Position numbers and translations under genes: made by a program. The notes beneath the pieces were generated by a model. The model did not search any database and was not told where the DNA came from. It worked only from the letters and a program-made list of their open reading frames with translations. From JAIOYV01 sp964388245 (GTDB lineage Bacteria > Bacteroidota > Bacteroidia > Bacteroidales > M50B96), in assembly GCA_964388245.1 (NCBI GenBank), contig CAYLZH010000089.1, forward strand, positions 1 through 16,631: DNA of 16,631 nt. Direction: 5' to 3'. Within the stretch, counting starts at the first letter, position 1, and every line of letters starts with the position of its first letter. This document shows, in pieces, positions 1-8,700 of the stretch.

Positions 1-66
1 TACTTTTTATCAACAGATGTTCAGGAAGTTAACTCCTGCGAAACTTGAGTAATTATTCATACCTAT

Positions 67-666
67 TTGATGCTTTACACCATTTCGTTTTGGATTCAGC
101 ACAATTTCGAAATACAAAATTTTAATCCCGCATGGTTTATCCCTGTGGTTGGAAACATTATCATCCCTGTTGCAGGTGTTGAATTTATGCCCATCGGCTT
201 TTCGGTATTTTATTTCTCGGTAGGTGCATTCTTTTGGGTAATCCTTTTTACCATCTTCCTGAACCGTGTAATTTTTCACGATCAGATGCCTCAAAAATTC
301 ATCCCTACATTATTTATATTGATTGCACCTCCGGCTGTTGGATTTATTTCATATTACAAAATAACCGGTAACTGGGACCTGGTAAGCGAGTTTTTGGTAA
401 GTATCACCTACTTGTTTGTCCTGCTTTTAATTTTTCTGATGAAGAGTTTCCGTGGGCTTAAATTTTTTATCTCCTGGTGGGCGTTTACTTTCCCGCTTGA
501 TGCACTTACCCTGGCTTCTGCACTTGCATATCAGGTAAGTGGTAAGGAATTCTATTTATATGCTGCATGGGTAAGCTTTGCACTGGCTATAATGTTTATT
601 GGTCTGGTTACCTATAAAACAATACATACAATAATAGCCGGCAGATTATGTGTCGCAGAGGAATAG
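67..666 (+). CDS. SLAC1/TehA-type anion channel, 5'-truncated
   Basis: This encodes the C-terminal two thirds of a SLAC1/TehA (TDT family) membrane channel or transporter. The family moves small anions or weak acids, and TehA is linked to tellurite resistance. The family-typical stretch NPAWFIPVVGN lies near residues 20-30, followed by about seven hydrophobic helices, including TLFILIAPPAVGFISYYK. Full-length members have about 320-330 residues and ten helices; here there are 198-199. The frame opens at TTG 67 or ATG 70. Family-like residues continue a few codons upstream (VIIHTY), but the frame is closed by TGA at 46-48. The N-terminal helices are therefore missing, either through decay or because the remainder lies outside the window in another frame. 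The natural C-terminus is present. The family call is secure; whether this short form is functional is doubtful. Confidence 0.8.
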   Translation: MMLYTISFWIQHNFEIQNFNPAWFIPVVGNIIIPVAGVEFMPIGFSVFYFSVGAFFWVILFTIFLNRVIFHDQMPQKFIPTLFILIAPPAVGFISYYKITGNWDLVSEFLVSITYLFVLLLIFLMKSFRGLKFFISWWAFTFPLDALTLASALAYQVSGKEFYLYAAWVSFALAIMFIGLVTYKTIHTIIAGRLCVAEE

Positions 667-809
667 TGCATAAGTTCATTTGGAGTATTGTTTTTAATCA
701 CATCCCAAAATTGAAAGAAGAAATATCAGGCTACTTGGACAATAATGACGGTGAATATCCTAAGTTGATCAGAAATACATTGAAATCTGACATAAAATTA
801 ATTCACTGA
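648..809 (+). CDS. possible small ORF or gene remnant after the channel gene
   Basis: A 53-codon frame opens at ATG 648. A GTG at 666-668 overlaps the channel's TAG stop, giving 47 codons. The product has a coding-like composition, with HKFIWSIVFNHIPKLKEE near the N-terminus and YPKLIRNTLKSDIKLIH at the end. I do not recognise it. The TAG/GTG overlap suggests translational coupling, and the end runs 12 bp into the 3' end of the converging mannosidase gene. It could be the surviving end of a decayed neighbour gene rather than a true small protein. Confidence 0.3.
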   Translation: MCRRGIVHKFIWSIVFNHIPKLKEEISGYLDNNDGEYPKLIRNTLKSDIKLIH

Positions 810-3131
810 CCTTTGTTGATTGGACATCTCAAAAACAATTTCTCCTCCATTAATGATATCATCGTGCGAGAGCAGGAAACCATTTAACTCCTTGCCATTA
901 ACAGTTACCCGATTTACATAAACATTCTCACTGCTTTGGTTCTCTGCCATAATTGTTAAAGTTTTTCCATTTTCGAGATGAATGATTGCCTTTTTCACTA
1001 TAGGGCTTCCAAGAGCATAATAGTGCGATCCTGGCGTAACAGGATAAAAACCAAGGCTACTAAAAATGTACCAGGCGCTCATCTGACCTGCGTCATCGTT
1101 TCCACACAGGCCATCTACTGTTGGTCCATACATGGTATTCATGATCATGCGTACCCTTTTCTGAGTTTTATGAAGATCTCCGGTCCAATTATATAAATAG
1201 GGGATATGGTGTCCTGGTTCATTACCATGGACGTAATTTCCAATTAAACCATCGCGTGTTATATCCTCATGCTTTTCGATATATCTGTCATCAATATACC
1301 TGGAAAACAAAGAATCCAAATGCTGACTGAACCTTTCCTTACCTCCCATCATAGCAATCATTGTATCCGGCTCGTGCGGAACATATAGACCATAATTCCA
1401 GGCATTCCCTTCAATAAAACCCTGTCCGTGAGTGTCCATCGGATCGAAATCCTGCCGGAATTCTCCATTTGACAATCTTGGCCGCATAAAACCACTTACA
1501 GCATCGTAGACATTCTTGTAGTATTTAGACCGCAGTACAAACTGATTTGCTGTTTCAGTCCGGTTCGCCTTTTCAGCAATCTGGCTTATACACCAATCAT
1601 TATATGCGTATTCAAGAGTTTTGGAAACCGAAGAATGGCTTTTGTCGTCTGGCACATAGTGATAGTCGATGTATTCGCCCAGGCCGTCGAAGTAACGCAC
1701 ATTTGCTGTGTTAGTGGCCGCAGTAAGAGCTCTGTCCGGGTTAAAAGTGCCGGTGTGTTTTACCAGAGCATCAGCAATAACCGATGTAGCATGGTATCCG
1801 ATCATACACCAGTTTTCATTGGCGTAATGGCTCCAGATGGGTAGCATGTTGTGTACACTTTGGTCGTAATGGGCAAGCATTGACTTTATCATATCATCGT
1901 TTCGCTTAGGCTGAATAATATTATACAATGGGTGCAGGGCCCTGTAAGTATCCCACAACGAAAAGATGGTGTAATTACTAAATCCTTCTGATACATGAAT
2001 GTTTTGATCCAATCCCCTGTATTGGCCATTTACATCCTCGAACAGGATGGGTGATAAACTCGCATGATAGAGTGCTGTATAGAAGGTAATCATGTCTTCG
2101 TTGTTCAGGCTCTGAACCTCGATTTTCGCCAGTTCGTGATTCCATTTTTCCCTGGTATCTTGTCTGATTTTATCGAAATCCCAATGAGGTATTTCGGACT
2201 TTAGGTTTTGCAATGCTCCGGCAGTACTCACAGACGATAAGGCAAATTTTACATTCAGTACCGATTCTTTTTTTGTGTCGAAAGTAAAATAAGCTCTGAT
2301 ATCTTTACCGGCCATTTCCGGAAAATTCTCCATTTGGTTAAATCTCCTATAGAAACCATCATATATAATTTCATCGTATTTTTTATGGCCATAACTTTTA
2401 ATCGATCTTGAAAACTGCATGGCAAAATACAAGGTCCGGGTTCTGGCCCATCCTTTTGTTTGTCGGTAACCGGTTATTAATGAGTCATTTTCAACTCTGA
2501 GGAATGTCCACACATTTTTATTGTTGTGATGGTATACATTATAGACAAGATCAAGAATAATATGTGCCTCATTATTTTCATGAAATGTATACTGATGGAA
2601 GCCAACTCGTTCAGTTGCAGTTAATTCGGCTGTTATATTGTAGCTTTCCAGATCAACCTTGTAATAGCCCGGATGTGCTTTTTCTCTATCATGAGAAAAT
2701 GTAGAATAATATCCCTTTGTGCCATCCACATTTTTCAAAGGATTTAAATTACGTGTACCTGTAATTGGCATTATTAGGAAATCTCCTAAATCGGAATGGC
2801 CGGTACCACTGAAATTGGTATGAGAAAAGCCAACGATTGAAGTGTCATTATATTGATATCCTGCACAATACTCATATGCCTTCTTGTTATATGAACCATC
2901 CGGATGATACATCGAAACGAAATTGGTTTGGGGGCTTAACTGAACCATGCCAAATGGAGCTGTAGCACCAGGAAACACATGTCCCATTCTGCTTGTACCT
3001 ACGAATGGATTTACATATTGTGTGAAGTCCTGTCCCTGAATACTTTTCTGATTAGGATTCATGTTATCTGATTTACATAAACTAAATAAAAGAAAAACAG
3101 GAAATAATGAAAGAAGTAAACGATAATTCAT
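798..3131 (-). CDS. GH92 family alpha-mannosidase, exported lipoprotein-like
   Basis: This is a glycoside hydrolase family 92 exo-alpha-mannosidase, a calcium-dependent inverting enzyme class that trims mannose from N-glycans or yeast mannan. An N-terminal hydrophobic leader ends near a cysteine (LLFSLCKSDN), suggesting export and possible lipid anchoring, although the lipobox is imperfect. The mature protein begins with the GH92 hallmark YVNPFVGTS...GHVFPGATAPFGMVQLSP. Counting from the upstream TTG at 3137, the catalytic-acid motif EGNAWNY has its Glu at about 576, and GNDDAGQMSAWY carries the paired Asp residues at about 681-682 that match the catalytic base region of characterised GH92 enzymes. 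About 777 residues is normal for the family. I prefer ATG 3131 over TTG 3137. It stands alone on the minus strand with no SusC/SusD pair in view. It appears intact. Confidence 0.93.
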   Translation of the reverse strand: MNYRLLLSLFPVFLLFSLCKSDNMNPNQKSIQGQDFTQYVNPFVGTSRMGHVFPGATAPFGMVQLSPQTNFVSMYHPDGSYNKKAYEYCAGYQYNDTSIVGFSHTNFSGTGHSDLGDFLIMPITGTRNLNPLKNVDGTKGYYSTFSHDREKAHPGYYKVDLESYNITAELTATERVGFHQYTFHENNEAHIILDLVYNVYHHNNKNVWTFLRVENDSLITGYRQTKGWARTRTLYFAMQFSRSIKSYGHKKYDEIIYDGFYRRFNQMENFPEMAGKDIRAYFTFDTKKESVLNVKFALSSVSTAGALQNLKSEIPHWDFDKIRQDTREKWNHELAKIEVQSLNNEDMITFYTALYHASLSPILFEDVNGQYRGLDQNIHVSEGFSNYTIFSLWDTYRALHPLYNIIQPKRNDDMIKSMLAHYDQSVHNMLPIWSHYANENWCMIGYHATSVIADALVKHTGTFNPDRALTAATNTANVRYFDGLGEYIDYHYVPDDKSHSSVSKTLEYAYNDWCISQIAEKANRTETANQFVLRSKYYKNVYDAVSGFMRPRLSNGEFRQDFDPMDTHGQGFIEGNAWNYGLYVPHEPDTMIAMMGGKERFSQHLDSLFSRYIDDRYIEKHEDITRDGLIGNYVHGNEPGHHIPYLYNWTGDLHKTQKRVRMIMNTMYGPTVDGLCGNDDAGQMSAWYIFSSLGFYPVTPGSHYYALGSPIVKKAIIHLENGKTLTIMAENQSSENVYVNRVTVNGKELNGFLLSHDDIINGGEIVFEMSNQQRSVN

Positions 3132-3312
3132 ATTCAATAAATTAAGTTATAACCAAATATTTTAATTGAATCAATAGTTTAGATTTACCAAGGCACTTCA
3201 GGATAAAAGTAGTGATTTTTACAAGATTGAGAAAACATTAATGGTCATCAGAAAAATATTGAAAACCTACGAAATAACGCGAATTAAATCAATCATTTTG
3301 CAAGTAAAAGTT

Positions 3313-3437
3313 GAGCTGCCGGGAATTCTTACCAATTTATAACTATCAGTATTTCAGTACCGATAATGCATGCTGAAACAATAATGAAACATAAAGTGAG
3401 AATTGACTGTAGTCGAACCTGGGTCTTCACAAGGAGT
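3313..3437 (-). repeat. att-like repeat, left copy, with split tmRNA-like 3' end
   Basis: Read on the minus strand, the two ends give tmRNA-like pieces. One is ACTCCTTGTGAAGACCCAGG plus TTCGACT (T-stem and T-loop, 3411-3437). The other is CCCGGCAGCTC (T-stem and acceptor, 3313-3324). They are separated by about 85 bp. The CAGCTCC-type acceptor is typical of tmRNA. The interval contains TGAAAC at 3374-3379 and again at 3385-3390. The same layout recurs at 12921-13050 in the same orientation, with 23 of 27 bases identical in the right block and 12 of 12 in the left block. This copy lacks the rest of a tmRNA, so it is not a working RNA gene. I infer an integrase attachment site or remnant. Confidence 0.7.
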
Positions 3438-3499
3438 CTTTCCGGTTCATTTATAGTTTTAAGTTGATTCTTATATGAAAGATTTGATGTGATTCTAAT

Positions 3500-3523
3500 A
3501 AGTTTCATGTATAAATGAAACTT
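3500..3523. promoter_or_regulatory. perfect inverted repeat, candidate operator
   Basis: AAGTTTCAT and ATGAAACTT are perfect 9-bp arms around a 6-base spacer (GTATAA), 38 bp upstream of the ATPase start codon. The arm contains the TGAAAC hexamer that also occurs twice in the nearby repeat. It lies just 5' of a -7 promoter match, so it could be an operator for a dimeric repressor. Alternatively it could be an extra recombinase arm site. Confidence 0.5.
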
Positions 3524-3527
3524 TATG

Positions 3528-3535
3528 TATATTTG
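3528..3535 (+). promoter_or_regulatory. Bacteroidota-type -7 promoter element
   Basis: TATATTTG matches the Bacteroidota sigma-ABfr -7 consensus TAnnTTTG and sits 25 bp before the ATPase ATG. The -33 position has only a weak TTTC (3503-3506) with a 21-base spacing, inside the inverted repeat. A repressor bound to that repeat would cover the -33 region. Confidence 0.45.
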
Positions 3536-3560
3536 TATAAGATTTCATGTGTAAACTATA

Positions 3561-4778
3561 ATGATGGTATTCAAAAGAGAATTTATAAAACGACCTATTT
3601 ATCTTGATCGTATTAAACCATATATTGATAAAGATATAATTAAAGTATTAGTTGGTCAGCGTCGTGTGGGTAAAAGCTTCATGCTATTTCAGATTATTGA
3701 TGAAGTAAAAGCAATTCATCAAGATCCTGAAATAATTTACATAAGCAAAGAACTAGATGAATTTGAATTCATAAAAGACCAGAATGATCTACTGGATTAT
3801 ATTAAAGCAGAAACAAAGGGAAAGGAAAAGATATACCTGTTCATTGATGAGATACAGGATATTATTGGTTTTGAAAAGGCTTTAAGAAGTTTACAGGCTA
3901 AAGGAAACTATGACATATACTGTACCGGAAGTAATGCAAAGCTTTTGTCAGGAGAACTGGCTACTTATCTGAGTGGAAGATTTATTGAGCTTAAAGTTTA
4001 TAGTCTGTCATATTTTGAATTTCTTGAATTTCATAAGCTGGATAAATCAGGTGATTCGTTGCTTAAGTACTTTAAATACGGAGGTTTACCTTACCTAATA
4101 AATTTAGATTTGACAGATCAGGTTATTCATGATTACCTGAGAAACATCTATGATGCGATTCTATTTAAGGATGTAGTAAAAAGATTTAGTATCAGAAATA
4201 TTACTTTCCTGGAGAATCTTGTTAGATATGTTGCCGATAATACTGGAAGTATAGTCTCATCTAAAAAGATTAGTGATTTTCTAAAATCGCAAAAGATCAA
4301 AATCTCTCCTCAGCTGGTTTTAAATTATCTGGGATATTTAGAATCTGCCATATTTATTTTTAAGGTACTAAGAGCTGATATAGCTGGTAAGAAAATATTT
4401 GAGATAGGCGAGAAATACTATTTTGAAGATTTAGGTCTTCGAAATAGTATTGCCGGTTATAAAGCAAACGACATTAATAAAATCCTGGAAAACGTTGTCT
4501 ATCATCATTTAAAGATATCAGGATATAATATCAATGTAGGCAGGTTGGGTGAAAAGGAAATCGATTTTGTATGTGAAAGATCCGGAAAGAAGATATATGT
4601 GCAGGTCGCGTACTTATTAAAAGATGAAGCAACTATCAAAAGAGAATTTGGAACCCTGCTGGAGATAAGAGACAATTATCCAAAATATGTTGTAAGTATG
4701 GATGATGCTCTCTCTGATACAGACTATAAAGGAGTTGAACAGATTCATATTATTGATTTCCTGTCTGAGTTAAGATAA
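3561..4778 (+). CDS. AAA family ATPase with DUF4143 C-terminal domain
   Basis: A 405-residue protein of the common AAA_14 plus DUF4143 class. The N-terminal ATPase has a Walker A motif GQRRVGKS (residues 32-39), a Walker B motif IYLFIDEIQDI with D96/E97, and a sensor-like stretch YCTGSNAKLLSGELATYLSGR near 120-140. The C-terminal DUF4143 region ends in a nuclease-fold-like motif, GEKEIDFVCE...KIYVQVAY (about 330-355), where the usual catalytic Lys position reads Gln. Family members are abundant in accessory regions, and their biochemical role is largely unsettled. The ATG at 3561 (or 3564) is preceded by a promoter match and an inverted repeat. It is divergent from the mannosidase and converges on the Jet operon across an assembly gap. 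It lies inside the repeat-bracketed segment, so it may have moved with the Wadjet genes. Confidence 0.85.
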   Translation: MMVFKREFIKRPIYLDRIKPYIDKDIIKVLVGQRRVGKSFMLFQIIDEVKAIHQDPEIIYISKELDEFEFIKDQNDLLDYIKAETKGKEKIYLFIDEIQDIIGFEKALRSLQAKGNYDIYCTGSNAKLLSGELATYLSGRFIELKVYSLSYFEFLEFHKLDKSGDSLLKYFKYGGLPYLINLDLTDQVIHDYLRNIYDAILFKDVVKRFSIRNITFLENLVRYVADNTGSIVSSKKISDFLKSQKIKISPQLVLNYLGYLESAIFIFKVLRADIAGKKIFEIGEKYYFEDLGLRNSIAGYKANDINKILENVVYHHLKISGYNINVGRLGEKEIDFVCERSGKKIYVQVAYLLKDEATIKREFGTLLEIRDNYPKYVVSMDDALSDTDYKGVEQIHIIDFLSELR

Positions 4779-4880
4779 GCTGGTTTTCCTGATAAGCGTG
4801 CTGTTTGACCATTTCATGATAATGGAAGCACTTTCTTGATTAAGACATTATAAGTTAATTCATTCAAATAGACATATGCT

Positions 4881-4890
4881 NNNNNNNNNN
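4881..4890. other. assembly gap (10 N)
   Basis: Ten N characters lie between the ATPase and the end of jetD. The real distance and any intervening sequence are unknown. Each gene closes with its own stop codon outside the gap, so neither is broken by it. Confidence 0.99.
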
Positions 4891-4915
4891 CAATCCGGTG
4901 ATTTCAGGCAATTCT

Positions 4916-5761
4916 TTATTTACGAATCAGCACTTCCTGCTCCAAACATTTTTTATATTTATGAAAAAGATCAATAAGCTTAGAGATAGCTTGATCGTTT
5001 GAACCAGTCTCTTGGAAGTACAATTGTTTGCCATAAAGATCACGGTTTCCGTATTCGTCCAACAGGTATTCAATATTTTCTGGAATAAAAAAAGAAGACC
5101 TTTCTGGCAGGTACTTTCGAAATTCGTTCGCGAAAATGGCGATACCTCCAAAATCGAAGTCGCCAAAATGAAGATAAGGGCTAGGAATTTGCTGTAGCCA
5201 GCGTACCAGATCGTTCGATTGTGGATAGCGGCAAACAAACAATGGCTTGATGGAAGAAAATAAATAAGCCTGCTCCTTGAGGTATCGGAAGTTCTCGGCA
5301 TTTTCAACCCCCACAACTGTTACCTCCTCGGGAATTCGGAATGATTCGAAATCGGAAATAAAGGTGAAGCAGCCGTCCACGGATTGAATAGAAAACTTCT
5401 GGTTGTTTATTTCAGCCTCAATGGTTGAGTAGGTGTTTATAGGAAACCCCTTGAAGGTACGTGTCGATTTTGTTTTAGAGTCGGAGGAAGCCTGCACAGC
5501 ATCGGCACGTAGCCCGTTGTTTTCGAGTAGTTCGATGTAGGTATTCAAATCAGCAATTCCATGTTGATTTTTCAGGTAGTGCCGAAACTTTTCCCTGTTG
5601 GAGATAAAAAACACTTTTCGACTTTTGCCAATAGTTCTGGTTAGTATAATTTCGTCGCTGCGCATTTCCTCTACCACACGGTGTTTTAGCTGGCTTGCCG
5701 GAACCGATTGGCCGGCAAGCAACAGGGCCATTTTTTTTGCAATACTTAGAGGGATTTTCAT
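4916..5761 (-). CDS. jetD: Wadjet JetD/MksG-like Toprim nuclease subunit
   Basis: This is the nuclease subunit of a Jet (Wadjet) condensin system. In characterised systems JetD cleaves circular plasmid DNA after extrusion by JetABC. The 281-residue protein has a winged-helix-like N-terminal part (EIILTRTIGKSRKVFFIS, about residues 37-54) and a C-terminal Toprim fold. The Toprim acidic residues are visible: the Glu of GVENAENF (E153) and the DxD of HFGDFDFGGIAIF (D201, D203). The end carries the LEQE motif common in the DUF2220 family. It is shorter than many JetD proteins (about 380-400 residues), probably by reduction of the DUF3322-type arm. Its ATG lies one base after the jetC stop (TAGTATG), so translation is very likely coupled. 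It is the last gene of the operon. Confidence 0.88.
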   Translation of the reverse strand: MKIPLSIAKKMALLLAGQSVPASQLKHRVVEEMRSDEIILTRTIGKSRKVFFISNREKFRHYLKNQHGIADLNTYIELLENNGLRADAVQASSDSKTKSTRTFKGFPINTYSTIEAEINNQKFSIQSVDGCFTFISDFESFRIPEEVTVVGVENAENFRYLKEQAYLFSSIKPLFVCRYPQSNDLVRWLQQIPSPYLHFGDFDFGGIAIFANEFRKYLPERSSFFIPENIEYLLDEYGNRDLYGKQLYFQETGSNDQAISKLIDLFHKYKKCLEQEVLIRK

Positions 5762-5762
5762 A

Positions 5763-8700
5763 CTATGAGAAATTGGTAATAATCCGTTTTACTTTCGAAA
5801 TATTGGCAGCATCTTTTTCGATCTTGTAGATATGTTTGTAGCTAAGCGGGGTGTTTTCGGTGGGCGACCCGTTTATCAACAAGATGTTGCGGTCGTTGGC
5901 AAATTTCAAGATTCCCTTTACATTGTTGGGGTGCAGGCGGCCAATCTCGTCCATCACACAATGTAAACGAAAATCTTTGAACCTTCGCGATGCCCCTTCC
6001 TTAAAAACGTTGAGCAGCATAATGTTTACCATGGCCTTTACCAGCACATCGGTGCCGTCGGAGCCCACGTTCGACAGTTTTTCTACCCAGCCCGTATCGT
6101 TTTGGTTTTCCTCAATCCGGAACATCAATTCAAACGAATCGGTGAGGTACACATTGTCGTTCCTGGCAAGGTTAATTTCCTTTACCAATTGTTTGAGCAG
6201 CTCAATCGACTTTTCGTTGTTTTTATCTTTGTTAAGGGTCGAAAACAGGTTGGTCTCACCAAAATCGAAGGCATTCTCATCGTTGAATTTCTTGATTTCC
6301 TTCAGGATAACAAACACACTGTTTTTGCTGTCATCAACCCGAAGCTCGATTTTCTTTACCGCACCCACAAAGTTTTTGTCGTTAAAGTCCTTGTTTATTT
6401 TGGAAACAATCTTTTGGATTTCACCGGTCTTCGAAATCAGCAAACCGGTTTCCTTGCCCAGCGATTGTACAATGTCGGCAAAGCGCTCGTTCACGCGTTT
6501 TTCGAAAATTGCAATTTTGTCCTCTTCCACAAAATCGTTCAGCTCTTCTGAAAAATCGAGGTATTGTTTTATGCCAATAAGCTTTATGGGAAATTGAAAA
6601 ATATTGGATTCCGAAAAATTGCCCAAAAATTTATCGATGCTTTCCTGGAGGTCCCGTTCTCGCGTAACATTTTGGTAGTATTTTTCTTTGAGCTGATCCA
6701 TTAATGCAAGCCCAGATGTCTCAACCATTTCGGATACTTCCACATTCTTAAACCACGATTCCACCGAGGCAAACACTTCCGATTTTGCAAAATCGTATTC
6801 GAATTTGTCTAGCTCTTCCTGAATTTTATCCATTGCCGTTCGGTAATTATTTATCAAAGAATCCAAGCGGTTCAGGCGATCGGAAAGTTTGGCCAATTGC
6901 ATTTCGTGCTTACGGATAAGCTCAGTTAGTTTTCCCTCTTCCAACTGCTGGCGGTTTTTAAACTCTTTCTCCTTGTCGAAAAGTTCAGCTTTGTCTTTAT
7001 AGAATCCGGCCACCTTATCGCGGTGCGTCTCAATATAGTCTAACTCATTTTCTACGGCAGTCAATAGTACGTCAATTTCGGCAAGGCGCTTTGTGTCGGC
7101 CCCCTTCGATTCAAGAGCGTCGGATTTTTGTTTGTTGATCGCTGCTACTTGGTTTTCAGTATTTGCGGTATAATTCTTAACCTCGTTGTTGATGGTACCG
7201 ATGAGCTCTTTGTTTTCGGCCATCAAAGCTTCCACCTTCTTTTTCTTCTCGCGCCTCTTTGTGGTTATTTTTCTATCAATCTGCATTTCCAGAGCAGCAA
7301 AGTCCTGATTCAATTTAAGCTCCTGATCGGTAGCTGCGCCAATCTCCTGATCTACCCTGCTCAAATCCTTTTCTTTTCCCTCCCGAGCCTTTTCTTTCAG
7401 GCTTTCCAGCTCAACAACAGTTCGTTTCAATTTTACGGCATCTTGCTCCAGGTTGTATTCAGTAGTCAGTATTTGTTTTTTGTACTCCCTTATTTTGGGC
7501 AGGTTCCGTTTCTGGATTTTCTCCAGTTCTTTTTCCAGGTTTTTGTCTATTTCTTTTTGCTGAATCTTGCAGGATTCCAACTCATCTGTCCTCTTTTTCA
7601 GGTCGAAGCGATAGTCCTCAATCGTTTTTATCTGTTTATCAATTTCCTCAAGGTTGATTTCTATGCCATAAAAATTCGCTGGTTTTGCGTCAACAACCCG
7701 AGGCTCCAAGCCAGCTTGAAACAAAACATTTTCGTCGATGGTTTTCCCGATTGTTTTTTCCCATCCCGGCTGGTTTTCGCACAGCCAACCATAGAGCGAG
7801 TCTTTGCTGCTCTCAATTCTGTGGTTTATCCCGTCAATCTGCAATCGGATGCCGGCTACCTTTTCGTCCAGCTTCTCTTGGTTTTGATCTTTCGCTTTTT
7901 GTGCCGATTGCTTTTCAAGTTTCCATTGCTTTTCGAGGGTTTCAATCTGTTGCCTGAAATGGTGGATATCGTTTTTTTGTTTCCCGATATTGGTTTCCGT
8001 TCCGGCAATTGTAGTCACCAATTTCTCGATATCCGATTCAAAATATTTCCTGTGTTTAATTTCGGCCTTCCTGTTTTTCAGCAAGGAGATATCCTGCCGT
8101 TTCTGCTCGATGGCCAATTTGGCACCATCGATTTCGGCCTTGTGGTGTTTCCTAATTTCATCTATCAGTTTCTCATAATCGCTGTCCAGATTTTCCCTTT
8201 GTTTGTGCTCGGCGTTCCTGATTTCAATTTCTTCAAGCTTTTTCGAATTCACAAAAGCACTGAGCTGGTTCTGCTTTTCGCCAATCAGGGCGTTGTATTT
8301 CTGGGAGATATCGGCAAATGCACTATTCAGCAAGTCGCGCTCGCTTATTAAGTTTTTCTGTTCGGCATCAAGGTCTTTACGTTTCGATACCCGCCGGATG
8401 ATTTCCGAAATATTTTCTTTTTCGTACTGCTCCTTTTTGGTTTTCGATTCTTTTAGTTTTCCTTTTAACTGACTCAACACTTCATTAACCTTATCCTTTC
8501 GGCTACCGAACAATCGCTGTTCGTTTTTTTGTTCCTCTACAACTCCATTCTTTTTCCGAATCTCAACATCGAGCTGTTCGTTCAGCAATGGTTTTTGCTT
8601 TTCTATTTGCGCAAGGCGACCAGCCAACTGTTTGGCCAAACCTACTTTCTCCTGTTCGAGGTGATTGATGGCGATAAACAATTTGGCAGATTCTTGTGCC

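Larger units (their letters stand above)
3132..3560. other. intergenic region between divergent genes
   Basis: This stretch of about 430 bp separates the mannosidase from the plus-strand ATPase. It holds the tmRNA-like repeat copy at 3313-3437, a perfect inverted repeat at 3500-3523 and a -7 promoter match at 3528-3535. I see no ORF with coding character in 3140-3310. Confidence 0.7.

Noticed and set aside
10..294. A minus-strand frame opposite the channel gene
   Set aside because: It is a shadow of the membrane-protein coding frame and shows no recognisable motif.
3313..3437. A functional tRNA or tmRNA gene
   Set aside because: Only the T-arm and acceptor pieces are present, and they are split by about 85 bp. 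There is no 5' acceptor strand, tag ORF or other body.
7128..8351. A 407-codon open frame on the plus strand, plus others at 5851-6597 and 8529-9194
   Set aside because: These lie antisense to jetC. Their hydrophobic translations are the expected mirror of its charged coiled coils, and jetC has clear motifs at both ends.
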